A DNA stretch of 64,000 bases. Origin: DASPSR01 sp035498715. Its GTDB lineage: Bacteria; Nitrospirota; UBA9217. Positions 42,671-51,653 of this stretch are shown piece by piece. Position 1 is the stretch's first letter. Each line of letters begins with the position of its first letter. The stretch spans positions 1-64,000 of the forward strand of contig DATJZV010000026.1 of the NCBI GenBank assembly GCA_035498715.1, given 5' to 3'. The notes beneath the pieces are model-generated. The model saw nothing but the letters and a program-made list of their open reading frames with translations. It was not told the origin of the DNA and did not search any database. The translations under genes were made by a program, and so were the position numbers.

Positions 42671-43441
42671 ATGATGAAACGATTGATTTTTTTGCTGGCT
42701 GCTGGCTTCCTTTCCCTCACGGTTTCCAGCGCCTACGCTGCTTCTGATACGGAGAAGCCCGCACCGGGGCCGCAGGTCCCCTCGATCGAGAGGACAGCGG
42801 AAACTGTGGGACCATCTCTCTCGGGCAAGGTAGTGGAAACGATGAACGCAGGTGGGTATACCTATGTTCGCCTTGAAAAGAACGGAAAGAAGACCTGGGT
42901 CGCGGTGCCTGAGATGAAAGTTTCGGTGGGACAGCAAATGGCGTTCCAGCCAGGGCAGGAAATGAAGAATTTTACGAGCAAGACTCTCAATAGGACATTC
43001 GATAGCGTCGTTTTTTCCGGTGGACCTGCCGTTCCTCAGCAAGGCACCGGCGATAGGACAGCGTCCATGAAAGCGCCTGGCAGCAAAGCGGCGGTGGTAG
43101 CGTCCAACGAAAAATTTACCGTGGAGAAGGCTGGTGGTCCGGATGCCTATACGGTCGGCGAGATTTATGCGAAAAGGGCAGCGTTGGACAAGAAAACCGC
43201 TGTCGTCAAGGGCAAGGTCGTGAAGGTTTCGAAGGCGATCATGGGGAAGAACTGGATACACATTCAGGACGGCACCGGAAATTCCGGTAAAGGGACGCAC
43301 GACCTGGTGGTTACGACAACCTCGGACACGGCTGCCGTGGGCGACACAGTTACGGTCAAGGGGACTATCTACAAGGACAAGGATTTTGGGGCTGGATATA
43401 AATATGACGTGATCATGGAAGAGGCGACCATCCAGCACTGA
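42671..43441 (+). CDS. Exported OB-fold protein with NrfJ-like domain
   Basis: A periplasmic protein of about 256 residues. The signal peptide is RLIFLLAAGFLSLTVSSAYA. Residues about 45-110 resemble the NrfJ-like domain (SGKVVETMNAGGYTYVRLEK, TWVAVPEMKVSVGQ). Residues about 150-255 are an OB-fold (VVKGKVVKVSKAIMGKNWIH, VGDTVTVKGTIYKDKDFGAG). Proteins with these modules are often encoded with multihaem cytochromes, but none is in this window. The ATG at 42671 follows ATGGAGA. A strong terminator follows. Confidence 0.75.
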   Translation: MMKRLIFLLAAGFLSLTVSSAYAASDTEKPAPGPQVPSIERTAETVGPSLSGKVVETMNAGGYTYVRLEKNGKKTWVAVPEMKVSVGQQMAFQPGQEMKNFTSKTLNRTFDSVVFSGGPAVPQQGTGDRTASMKAPGSKAAVVASNEKFTVEKAGGPDAYTVGEIYAKRAALDKKTAVVKGKVVKVSKAIMGKNWIHIQDGTGNSGKGTHDLVVTTTSDTAAVGDTVTVKGTIYKDKDFGAGYKYDVIMEEATIQH

Positions 43442-43476
43442 AGCAGGATGGCTTAGCCAACTGACATCGTTTCTCA

Positions 43477-43505
43477 AGCCCCTCGCTTAGGCGAGGGGCT
43501 TTTTC
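43477..43505 (+). terminator. Rho-independent terminator after the OB-fold gene
   Basis: AGCCCCTCGC (43477-43486), loop TTAG, GCGAGGGGCT (43491-43500), then TTTT. A perfect 10-bp GC-rich stem. Confidence 0.85.
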
Positions 43506-43533
43506 GTTCTCCCCAGGGTACCGTATATTCCCC

Positions 43534-43562
43534 TTTACTTTTATTGCTGGTTTGTGCATAAT
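43534..43562 (+). promoter_or_regulatory. Candidate promoter for the PEPCK-like gene
   Basis: TTTACT (43534-43539), 17-nt spacer, CATAAT (43557-43562). A GGAGG Shine-Dalgarno precedes the ATG at 43613. Confidence 0.4.
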
Positions 43563-43612
43563 ATGCCCTCTGCCATGCCTGCTGGCATCAGTTTTTATGA
43601 GGAGGATTTTGA

Positions 43613-45274
43613 ATGGCATCAGTGAACAGACTTCCCCGGTCGCCCTGGAGGGCGATGATCGAAAGCGCTTTTTATTCCAACTCAGTGGGAAAAACCTCCA
43701 TGGCCGAGCTCTACAAGCTGGCCTTGAAGCAGCCTGAGGTGATGGCCACATCGCATCCGTTCTACAAGCCGTCGCAGTACGGCCTGCCCAAGGACGCAAA
43801 GGTGCTCATTTCGAACGACGGCGGCATTGTGGGCCGCACGGCCCGCGCCCGGCGTCTGGTCCGAGAGATGGGCAAGGATAGAGACAAGTACCTGCGCATC
43901 CTTGGAGAAGTAACTTACAAGCTGAACAAGCGGGAATGTTTGTGGCTCGAGGCCATCGTGGGGCTCCACAGGGACTTTATGGTCAAGGCCCATCTGCTGA
44001 GCCCCGCCACGGACGCGAAAAACATGCTTGACTGGGGCGTGAACTTTACTCCTTGGATGAAGCCCTGGAGCGAGACCTACAAAAAATCGAAAAAGCTCGA
44101 CGAGCCGGACATCCTTGTCCTAGCCGATCCCGAGTGGTCGGACCCGGAGTTCCCGAACGGACTCGTGATCATCGATGAGGAGGAAAACTGCATCGCCATC
44201 CTCGGCCTCCGCTACTTCGGCGAGCGCAAGAAGGGGACACTCACCTTGGCCTGGACTATCGGCGTGCGGCTCAACATGGTGGCCTGCCACGGCGGCATCA
44301 AGACCATCGGCAATCATCCGCCGGTGGCCGTCTTCGGCCTTTCCGGCTCAGGCAAGTCCTCCATTACGAACAGCCATGACCACGCGGGTACGCTCAAGAA
44401 GAACGAAAAGGTAACAGTGATCCATGACGACGCGTTCCTTATTGTCCTGGATGAGAATCTTACGGTGGCGCTGGAGCCGAGCTTGTTCGACAAGACCGAT
44501 GCCGTGGACTTCCGCGACCCCATTATCAAGTATTTTTATTCCGCCCAGAATCTGGCGGTCACGAACCTGGGGACCGGCAAGCGTGAGATTGTGGCTCAGG
44601 ACATCAGAAACGACAACGGCCGCTGTCTCAAGTCCCGAGATATGTTCAACCACGACGATTACTGTGGCAGTCCGAAACAGCTTATCTGGCTTCAGAAGGA
44701 TCAGTCACTGCCGCCGGTTACGAAGGTGACGGACGTCGGTCTCGCTGTGGCCATGGGCGCGTCCCTCTCCACCAAGCGGGCAAAGGGCGTAGAAAATGTT
44801 CCGAAGGAGGAGTTGGCAAAGCTCGTGATCGAGCCCTTTGCCAATCCTTTCCGGGTGCACCCGCTTCTCGAGGATTGCCGTCAGTTCCTGAAGCTCTTCA
44901 AGCTAGGCACCGATTGCTATATCATGAACACCGGCGCCTTTGGCTTGCCCGGCGAGGAGGTCGACATCCCAAAGGAGCTGTCTCTCGCCATTGTGACCCA
45001 GATGGTGCGCGGCAAGATCGAGTGGCGTGAATGGAAGTCATTCCCAGGCCTCCAACTCCCGGCTAACGGAGCCGATCTGTTCAATCCGGACTATGACAAG
45101 AAGTACAAGCCGACGCGGAACCAGGAGTATCTCCAGTTCCTCCGGAACCGTATGCAGGACCGCATCACATTTCTCTCGAACAAGCGCGACCTCGAACAGG
45201 ATATGGACAGCGCCTTCATCGATCCGCTCGTTGCCGCCAGGACCGTGATTGACAGGATCCTGAACCCGATCTAG
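43613..45274 (+). CDS. Divergent ATP-type phosphoenolpyruvate carboxykinase family protein
   Basis: A 553-residue protein related to ATP-dependent PEP carboxykinase (oxaloacetate + ATP to PEP + CO2 + ADP). Recognisable are YFGERKKGTLTLAW (the YAGEMKKG region with two Lys), the P-loop GLSGSGKSSI (kinase-1a, about 245-254), and VIHDDAF for the kinase-2 motif, where classical enzymes read GDDEH. The His segment before the P-loop reads ACHGGI rather than MHCSAN. The fold is therefore likely PEPCK-like, but the changes leave activity open. GGAGG lies 7 nt before the ATG. Confidence 0.75.
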   Translation: MASVNRLPRSPWRAMIESAFYSNSVGKTSMAELYKLALKQPEVMATSHPFYKPSQYGLPKDAKVLISNDGGIVGRTARARRLVREMGKDRDKYLRILGEVTYKLNKRECLWLEAIVGLHRDFMVKAHLLSPATDAKNMLDWGVNFTPWMKPWSETYKKSKKLDEPDILVLADPEWSDPEFPNGLVIIDEEENCIAILGLRYFGERKKGTLTLAWTIGVRLNMVACHGGIKTIGNHPPVAVFGLSGSGKSSITNSHDHAGTLKKNEKVTVIHDDAFLIVLDENLTVALEPSLFDKTDAVDFRDPIIKYFYSAQNLAVTNLGTGKREIVAQDIRNDNGRCLKSRDMFNHDDYCGSPKQLIWLQKDQSLPPVTKVTDVGLAVAMGASLSTKRAKGVENVPKEELAKLVIEPFANPFRVHPLLEDCRQFLKLFKLGTDCYIMNTGAFGLPGEEVDIPKELSLAIVTQMVRGKIEWREWKSFPGLQLPANGADLFNPDYDKKYKPTRNQEYLQFLRNRMQDRITFLSNKRDLEQDMDSAFIDPLVAARTVIDRILNPI

Positions 45275-45314
45275 ACGGTTCGTTATTCGCCGCAGAGGAA
45301 GCAGAGAAAAACAT

Positions 45315-45341
45315 AAGGCCGGGAGGCAACTTCCCGGCCTT
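45315..45341. terminator. Hairpin after the PEPCK-like gene
   Basis: AAGGCCGGGA (45315-45324), loop GGCAACT, TCCCGGCCTT (45332-45341). The U-tract is short, so termination may be partial. Confidence 0.5.
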
Positions 45342-45501
45342 ATCCGTTCACGAGACCCTCTCATTCGAATTTCCGTGCTACAATCAAAATAGAGTCTTAT
45401 TTCCTCGCAGAAACGCTGAACGCGTAAATTTTAAATCTTGAATTTAATGCACTTTGCATCCTTGCCGAGTTTTGCGAGAGACCAGGTTTTTGGAGCGCTT
45501 C

Positions 45502-47244
45502 ATGAAAAACCAGCAGATCGCTAAGATATTCAATGAAATTGCGGAACTGCTCGAACTCAAAGGGGAGAATGTATTCCGGGTCAGGGCGTACCGCCGGGCT
45601 GCTCAGAATATCGACGGACTCTCAAAAGATGTTGCCTCGCTCTCCGAAGAGGAGCTTGAAGCAATTCCCGGGATTGGTAAGGACCTTTCCGGAAAGATGC
45701 ATGAATATATCGAGACCGGAAAAATCGCCAAGCATGAGGAATTAAAAAAAGAGATTCCTGAAGGGGTATTACAGCTTCTCCAGGTCCCCGGACTGGGGCC
45801 GAAGAAAGCCAAGATGCTCTTTGACAAGCTCAGGATAAAGAGTGTTGATGATCTGGAGGATGCCCTGAAAAAAAATAAGCTTTCCGGCCTGCCGGGCATC
45901 CAGAAAAAAACCGAGGAGAATCTCCTGAAGAGCGTTGAGTTCCTGAAGCGCGGAACGGAGCGGCGACCCCTCGGCAGAATTCTCCCCCTGGCGGATGATA
46001 TCATACGGCGTGTCCGTGATGCCGCTCCGGTGGATAAGATAGAGGTCGCAGGCAGCATCCGAAGGATGAAAGAAACAGTCAAAGACATTGATATTCTCAC
46101 CACGTCGAAGCATCCCGAAAGGGTCATGGATGTGTTCGTGAGGCTCCCGCACGTGACAAGGATTCTGATGCACGGGCCGACAAAGTCCTCGGTCATCACC
46201 GAGGAGGGAATCCAGGTGGACCTCAGAGTTGTGGAGGAGGATTCCTTCGGTGCGGCCCTTCAATACTTCACCGGGAGCAAGCAGCACAACATCAAACTCC
46301 GGGAAATGGCGGTGCGGGGCGGGCTCAAGATCAACGAATATGGAGTGTTCAAGGAGCCGGGTGATAGGAAGGTTGGCGGGAAAAAGGAAGAGGATGTGTA
46401 CAAGGCGCTCAAGCTTCCCTATATCCCACCGGAGCTCAGGGAAGACACGGGGGAAATCGAGGCTGCAATAAGGGGGAAACTCCCCGACCTTATAACGCTT
46501 AACGACATCAAGGGCGATCTCCACGTTCACACTAAATGGTCGGACGGCAGCCACGACCTCGATACTGTCATTGAAGCAGCGAAAAAGAAGGGTTACCAGT
46601 ACATCGCCATCACCGACCATACAAAGGGTCTCGGGGTCGCTCATGGCCTTGATGAAAAGCGGCTTGCGGATGAGATCAAGCTTATTGGTGAAGCGAACAA
46701 AAGACTCTCGGGGTTCAGGGTCCTCAAGGGAACGGAGATCGATATCCGCGGGGACGGCAGGCTCGACCTGCCTGATGACGCACTTGCAGGGCTCGATATC
46801 GTGGTGGCCTCGGTCCATTCCGGATTCAGGCAAACAGAGGAGCAGATCACGAAACGGATCATCTCGGCGATCAGGAATCCCTGCGTCTCCGTGATTGCCC
46901 ACCCCACGGGCAGGCTCATCGGCGAACGCGATGCCTATGCCGTCGACATGGATGCCATTCTTAAAGAGGCGGCAAAATACGGCGTGGCCATGGAGGTGAA
47001 CGCCTACCCCTTACGGCTTGATCTCAATGATCTCCACATCAAGATGGCCAAGGAATACGGTGTGCCGCTCGTGATCAGCACCGACACGCACGTCACGACC
47101 CAGTATGATTTCATGACCTACGGCGTTTCCGTTGCACGGCGGGGATGGGTGGAGAAGAAGGACGTGCTGAATACGCTTAGCTATGAATCGCTCATCACAA
47201 AGTTGAAAGCGTGCAGAGCAAGGAAGGCAAAACTGGAGAAATGA
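45502..47244 (+). CDS. polX: DNA polymerase/3'-5' exonuclease PolX (PolX + PHP domains)
   Basis: Bacterial family-X polymerase for short-gap repair, about 580 residues. The order is an 8-kDa/HhH region (about 1-150; GIGKDLSGK and PGLGPKKAK are HhH hairpins), the palm with GSIRRMKETVKDIDIL (two metal-binding Asp) and VDLRVV (third Asp), then a PHP domain (about 335-575) with DLHVHTKWSDGSHD, ITDHTKG, GTEIDI and VIAHPTGRL for metal binding. The ATG at 45502 has GGAGC 5 nt upstream. Confidence 0.93.
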   Translation: MKNQQIAKIFNEIAELLELKGENVFRVRAYRRAAQNIDGLSKDVASLSEEELEAIPGIGKDLSGKMHEYIETGKIAKHEELKKEIPEGVLQLLQVPGLGPKKAKMLFDKLRIKSVDDLEDALKKNKLSGLPGIQKKTEENLLKSVEFLKRGTERRPLGRILPLADDIIRRVRDAAPVDKIEVAGSIRRMKETVKDIDILTTSKHPERVMDVFVRLPHVTRILMHGPTKSSVITEEGIQVDLRVVEEDSFGAALQYFTGSKQHNIKLREMAVRGGLKINEYGVFKEPGDRKVGGKKEEDVYKALKLPYIPPELREDTGEIEAAIRGKLPDLITLNDIKGDLHVHTKWSDGSHDLDTVIEAAKKKGYQYIAITDHTKGLGVAHGLDEKRLADEIKLIGEANKRLSGFRVLKGTEIDIRGDGRLDLPDDALAGLDIVVASVHSGFRQTEEQITKRIISAIRNPCVSVIAHPTGRLIGERDAYAVDMDAILKEAAKYGVAMEVNAYPLRLDLNDLHIKMAKEYGVPLVISTDTHVTTQYDFMTYGVSVARRGWVEKKDVLNTLSYESLITKLKACRARKAKLEK

Positions 47245-47371
47245 TCGAACAGGATCTTAGGTTAGAAAATCCTGAAGAGAAGCGCTGCTTTATCCTTTCA
47301 TTGCCCGCGAATGCCGCAATCCCGCAGTGAATACAAGATTGTACCCTCGCTTCGCACCTCTCGATGACTTA

Positions 47372-48019
47372 TTATTCCCCCTTCCTGATCTCGCAGCTCT
47401 TGAACGTCCCTTCTATATCCTCTTTCAGGCTGTTAAAATTACCCTTGCCTTTTGTCCTGATGACCACCTTCCGGTAGCCCTCCCGCACTCCTTCATAGGA
47501 GGTGAGGATTCCCTGGAGGCGAAAATTGTGTTTTCGGATGACATCCGCAACTTCCTTTATCGAACCTGCCCGGTCCGCGATGGTAACGCAGATCCGGTGG
47601 CCACCGTGCCGAACGCCGGTGATGTCCACAAGGGCGCGGTAGATGTCACGGTCTGAAATTATGCCCACCAGGTCCCCTCTTTCTATCACGGGCAGGCAGC
47701 CGATAGTATGGTCCAGGAGGGTCAAGGCAGCCTCTTCCACCGGAGTATCGGGAGTTGTAGTGACGACCTTGGTCTTCATGATATCCCTGATCTTTGTCTT
47801 GGCAAGGAGGTAGTGAAGCTCGTAGATGTCGAGGGTTGTGGCCTTTGAGGGGCTGAACTCCTTGATATCCCGGTCCGAAATGATGCCCTTCAGTTTTCCG
47901 TTCTTGAGGACCGGGATGTGCTTGATCTGTTTCTCCCGCATGATGGAAATGGCATCAGCAAGATAATCGTCGGAGTCGACCGTAAAGACCTTTTTAGTCA
48001 TCCAGTCAGATACATACAT
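47372..48019 (-). CDS. CBS-ACT domain protein (AcuB-like)
   Basis: A 215-residue protein with two CBS domains (about 1-60: MYVSDWMTKKVFTVDSDD; about 75-135: IRDIMKTKVVTTTPDTPVEE) and a C-terminal ACT domain (about 143-205: ICVTIADRAGSIKEVADVI). This is the AcuB layout. ACT domains often bind amino acids and CBS domains bind adenosine nucleotides. The ATG at 48019 has GAGGAGG 6 nt upstream. It follows the livKHMGF genes on the same strand with about 125 nt between, so an amino-acid-sensing role is a fair guess. Confidence 0.85.
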   Translation of the reverse strand: MYVSDWMTKKVFTVDSDDYLADAISIMREKQIKHIPVLKNGKLKGIISDRDIKEFSPSKATTLDIYELHYLLAKTKIRDIMKTKVVTTTPDTPVEEAALTLLDHTIGCLPVIERGDLVGIISDRDIYRALVDITGVRHGGHRICVTIADRAGSIKEVADVIRKHNFRLQGILTSYEGVREGYRKVVIRTKGKGNFNSLKEDIEGTFKSCEIRKGE

Positions 48020-48034
48020 TTTAAGCCTCCTCAG

Positions 48035-48118
48035 TAGCAAATCTCAAATCCTAAGCACAAACCCAATAATCAATGATCAAAATTCTAAATTTGAATTTAG
48101 AGCTTAGTTGGATTTTGC
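48035..48118. repeat. AT-rich degenerate intergenic repeat
   Basis: Contains AAATTCTAAATTTGAATTTAGA and nearby variants, like the blocks at 17767-17817 and 18306-18358. It sits between livF and the CBS-ACT gene. Confidence 0.4.
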
Positions 48119-48146
48119 TCATTGGTGTTTGGATCTTGTCTTCGTG

Positions 48147-48851
48147 TTAAACGCCCAGATAAGCCATCTTCACGTGTGGGTCGTTCAGAAGATCCTTCCC
48201 CTTGCCCTGCATGACCACGCGGCCATTCTCCAGCACATACGCACGGTCCGCGATGTCCAGCGTCTGCTTCACGTTCTGTTCCACAATGAGTACCGTCGTC
48301 CCGTCGTCCCGGATCTTCCCGATGACATCGAATATCTCGCGTACAAGGATGGGTGCTAGCCCAAGCGACGGCTCGTCGAACATCATGAGCTTTGGGAGCG
48401 CCATGAGGCCCCTGCCAATGGCTACCATCTGCTGCTCGCCTCCTGAGAGTGTTCCGGCGAGCTGCTTTCTCCGCTCCCGGAGCCTCGGGAACAGTCTGAA
48501 AACCGTCTCCCTCGTCTTTTCACGGTTTTTCCTGGCCTCTCCCTTGAGCGAACCCATATCGAGGTTCTCCTCCACGGTCATCTCCACGAAGAGCCGCCGC
48601 GCCTCTGGGCAGAAGGCCATACCCATTTCGATGCGCTTGTACGGCTCCACGGTGTGGATAGGGGTATCGTTGAAGATGACCTCACCCTTGTGAGGCCGGA
48701 GGAGCCCGGAAACGGTCTTCAGCGTCGTTGACTTGCCAGCACCGTTCGCCCCGATGAGAGCAACAATCTCTTGCTGCTTCACCTCAAAGGAGACGTCCCA
48801 GAGCACCTGGACGTCTCCGTAAAAAACATCTATGTGACCTATCTTAAGCAC
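48147..48851 (-). CDS. livF: Branched-chain amino acid ABC transporter ATPase LivF
   Basis: Second ATPase of the Liv uptake system. Walker A GANGAGKST, signature LSGGEQQM, Walker B LMMFDEPSLGLAP, switch His replaced by Gln as in VEQNVKQ, which is normal for LivF. The GTG at 48851 overlaps the end of livG and has GGGAGAAA upstream; upstream in-frame extension is not conserved. About 234 residues. Confidence 0.92.
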   Translation of the reverse strand: MLKIGHIDVFYGDVQVLWDVSFEVKQQEIVALIGANGAGKSTTLKTVSGLLRPHKGEVIFNDTPIHTVEPYKRIEMGMAFCPEARRLFVEMTVEENLDMGSLKGEARKNREKTRETVFRLFPRLRERRKQLAGTLSGGEQQMVAIGRGLMALPKLMMFDEPSLGLAPILVREIFDVIGKIRDDGTTVLIVEQNVKQTLDIADRAYVLENGRVVMQGKGKDLLNDPHVKMAYLGV

Positions 48852-49566
48852 TCTGCGTTTCTCCCAGATACGCCTCGACCACGAGGGGGTTGAGCCGTAT
48901 CTCTTGTGGGGTACCCTCGGCGATCTTTTCACCGTAGTTGAGCACCACGATTCGGTCCGACAGGGACATGATGACCTTCATGTGGTGCTCAATGATCATG
49001 ACGGTGATGCCCTTTTCCCTGATCTTCCTGATGATCTGGATTGACTCATTAAGTTCCGTCGGGTTCAGGCCTGCAAATGACTCGTCGAGAAGAAGGAGCT
49101 CGGGCTGCGTGGCCAACGCACGGGCGATCTCGAGCCGTTTCCGCATGCCCAAGGGGAGGCCCTTGGAGATGATATGCCGCTCTTCGGAGAGGCCAGTGAA
49201 TTGCAGGATATCCAGTGCCAGTTCCGCCGCCTCGCCACGGTTTGCCGTCCGCAAAAAGGCCGAAGCCAGGACGTTATCGAACACGCTCATCCGCTGGAGC
49301 GGTTTAACCACTTGAAATGTCCGCGCGATGCCCAGCTGGCATATCTGGTGGGGCTTAAGCCCCGAGATTGTAGTGCCCCGGAAGAAGACCTCCCCCTTGG
49401 AGGGCTTGTAAAAACCATTGACCACGTTAAAGAGCGTCGTCTTACCCGCACCGTTCGGGCCGATGAGGCCGACTATGTCTCCTTTGTTGACCTCAAAGGA
49501 AACGTTGGTCAACGCTGACAGACCGCCGAAGAATCGGAACACCTTTTTTACATCGAGGAAGCTCAT
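48844..49566 (-). CDS. livG: Branched-chain amino acid ABC transporter ATPase LivG
   Basis: First ATPase of the Liv system, 240 residues. Walker A GPNGAGKTT, LivG-type insert GLKPHQICQLGIARTFQ, a degenerate signature (KGLPLGMRKRLE), Walker B LLLLDESFAGLNP (Ser for Pro after the Glu) and switch His in IEHHMK. Its ATG overlaps the livM stop by 4 nt. Confidence 0.92.
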   Translation of the reverse strand: MSFLDVKKVFRFFGGLSALTNVSFEVNKGDIVGLIGPNGAGKTTLFNVVNGFYKPSKGEVFFRGTTISGLKPHQICQLGIARTFQVVKPLQRMSVFDNVLASAFLRTANRGEAAELALDILQFTGLSEERHIISKGLPLGMRKRLEIARALATQPELLLLDESFAGLNPTELNESIQIIRKIREKGITVMIIEHHMKVIMSLSDRIVVLNYGEKIAEGTPQEIRLNPLVVEAYLGETQSA

Positions 49567-50504
49567 GACGGCCTCCTCGCGAGACCAATAAGCCTCTTCA
49601 GTTTCTGAACATCACCGACAATGCCGTTAGGAAGAAAGATGATGATGACGATAAGCAGGATGCCGAAGAATGTATGGTGGGCTGTGCCGAGCGTGGGGAT
49701 CGACCGGATTATCTCGGCCAGCAGGACCATGATGATTGCACCAACGGCCGGACCCCAGTAGGTGGCAACCCCGCCTACCATCACGACCATGATCGTGACA
49801 ATCGATATGTCATGGAGCGCGAAGACGACCTTGGGGTCGATATATCCCATGTAGTTCGTGTAAAAGGCGCCCGCAAATCCCGTGAGCACGGCGCTCAGGC
49901 AGAGTGCGATGGTCTTGTAGAAGGTCGTGTTGATGCCGAGGGACTCTGCAGCGTCCTGATCCTCCCGGATGGCCACGAAATAGTATCCGAGCTTCGACTC
50001 GATGACCATTTTGACCACGATAAACGTGCCGCAGGCGATAGCAAGTATAATGTAGTAATACCATATCTTCTCAACCCACGTGCGCTCCCGGATCATGATG
50101 CCCAGGTCTCCACCGGTGAAATCCACCAGGTTCTCGGCAACGATACGGAGGATGACACCCACGGACAGCGTGGCAAGGGCAAAGAACGGTCCCCGGAGCC
50201 TCAAGCAGATGTACCCGATGACGAGGGCAAAGCACGTTACGATGACAATGCTTGCAGGGAGTCCCCACCACCCCGAAAGGCCGAGCTTGCTGTAGATCAT
50301 GCCGGCGGAATAGGCACCGGTCCCGAAGAACGCGGCATGGCCAAAGGACACCTGGCCGCAGTACCCGCTGAGGAGGTTCCACGCCATGCCGAGCACGGAC
50401 CACATGATGACGAGGATCAGGATATGCATCATGTAGGAGTTGAGGCCGATAAGCGGCAGCACGGCAAGGAGCCCCACGATTATGAAGGGAAGATATTTTT
50501 TCAT
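49563..50504 (-). CDS. livM: Branched-chain amino acid ABC transporter permease LivM
   Basis: Inner membrane permease, 313 residues, about eight to ten hydrophobic segments. The LivM signature SGYCGQVSFGHAAFFGTGAY (about residues 46-65) and the cytoplasmic coupling loop VAIREDQDAAESLGINTTFY (about 179-198) are clear. It lies about 150 nt downstream of livH and overlaps livG. Confidence 0.92.
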   Translation of the reverse strand: MKKYLPFIIVGLLAVLPLIGLNSYMMHILILVIMWSVLGMAWNLLSGYCGQVSFGHAAFFGTGAYSAGMIYSKLGLSGWWGLPASIVIVTCFALVIGYICLRLRGPFFALATLSVGVILRIVAENLVDFTGGDLGIMIRERTWVEKIWYYYIILAIACGTFIVVKMVIESKLGYYFVAIREDQDAAESLGINTTFYKTIALCLSAVLTGFAGAFYTNYMGYIDPKVVFALHDISIVTIMVVMVGGVATYWGPAVGAIIMVLLAEIIRSIPTLGTAHHTFFGILLIVIIIFLPNGIVGDVQKLKRLIGLARRPS

Positions 50505-50651
50505 TTAAAACCGCTTTCACATATCGGCACAACGCATGTAGCATGGAGCGTGGAGTTTGAATTCTTTGCTCTCTGCGCTATGCACTCTGCCATCAACTGT
50601 TCTTTGCGTGCTTTGCGACTCTACGGTGATTGCCGCCGGTTCAAGAACATC

Positions 50652-51581
50652 TCATCTCCCGAACTTCTTAGCCTTCAGGAGAGAAGCAACGCCGCCCGGC
50701 AGAAAGACCAGGACCGCCACGAAAATGACGAACCGTCCCACCGGCGCCCAGCCCATGCCCACGTAAGTTGCGGTGAGCGATTCAAAGAGGCCAAGGATTA
50801 TGCCTCCGATAATCGCCCCGACGGTGGACCCGAGACCGCCGAGGATGGTGATGACGAAAGCGATCAGCGTAAATTGCCCCCCGATGTCAGGATATATATA
50901 GTAGATCGGGATGAAGAGGCAGCCCGCCGCCCCGACGAGAGCTGAGCCGAGCCCGAAGGTGATCACCCGCATCCTGTCCACGTTGACACCCATGAGTAGC
51001 GCCGCGTCATGGTCCTGGGCCGTGGCCCGGATGGATTTGCCGGTGTCTGTCTTGGCAAGAAAGAACCAGAGGCATGCTGTTATGAGAACGGCAATGACGA
51101 ATGAGACGGACCAGGGCATGGAGAGCGAGAGTTCAATGGGCGCTTTTTTCCAGATATCGGAGAGGTACCAGGCCTTGGTGGCATAGTCCACGGGTGTTTG
51201 ACGGTAATCGGACTTGAAGATAATGGTTGCGATATTTGCCAGCACCATGCCAATCCCGACGGTGAGGATCACCTGGTTCTCAGGAAGGATGGACTCGACC
51301 TTGAGCACGGGGTTGATCAGATACTTCTGAATCGCGACCCCGAGGAGGAAGAGGGCCGGCGTAGCAATAAAGACGGAGAGATAGGGATCGATGTGGAAAA
51401 GGGAAAAGAGGATGAAGGCGATGTACATGGCCACCATCATGAGCTCGCCATGGGCGAGATTGATGATCTTCATCACTCCCATGATGATCGTCATGCCGAT
51501 GCCGATCAGTGCGTAGAGTCCGCCGAGCAGAAAACCTGATATAAGCGTCTGCAGGAGAACCTCAATCTGAACCGATGTCAT
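50652..51581 (-). CDS. livH: Branched-chain amino acid ABC transporter permease LivH
   Basis: Inner membrane permease, 309 residues. GLLYAL-like start SGFLLGGLYALIGIGMTII, the motif NLAHGELMMVAMY (about 41-53), and the coupling loop RATAQDHDAALLMGVNVDRM (about 196-215) identify it. The ATG at 51581 has AAGGA 7 nt upstream. Confidence 0.92.
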   Translation of the reverse strand: MTSVQIEVLLQTLISGFLLGGLYALIGIGMTIIMGVMKIINLAHGELMMVAMYIAFILFSLFHIDPYLSVFIATPALFLLGVAIQKYLINPVLKVESILPENQVILTVGIGMVLANIATIIFKSDYRQTPVDYATKAWYLSDIWKKAPIELSLSMPWSVSFVIAVLITACLWFFLAKTDTGKSIRATAQDHDAALLMGVNVDRMRVITFGLGSALVGAAGCLFIPIYYIYPDIGGQFTLIAFVITILGGLGSTVGAIIGGIILGLFESLTATYVGMGWAPVGRFVIFVAVLVFLPGGVASLLKAKKFGR

Positions 51582-51653
51582 GGAATATCCTTTAGATTTC
51601 GCATTGCGGAATGAGACCCATAAAAAATCCGCAAGCTACAATCCGCAACTGCA

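Noticed and set aside
49674..50945. 423-codon plus-strand frame across livM and livH
   Set aside because: Antisense to two clear permease genes; its charged composition is the complement of membrane-protein codons.
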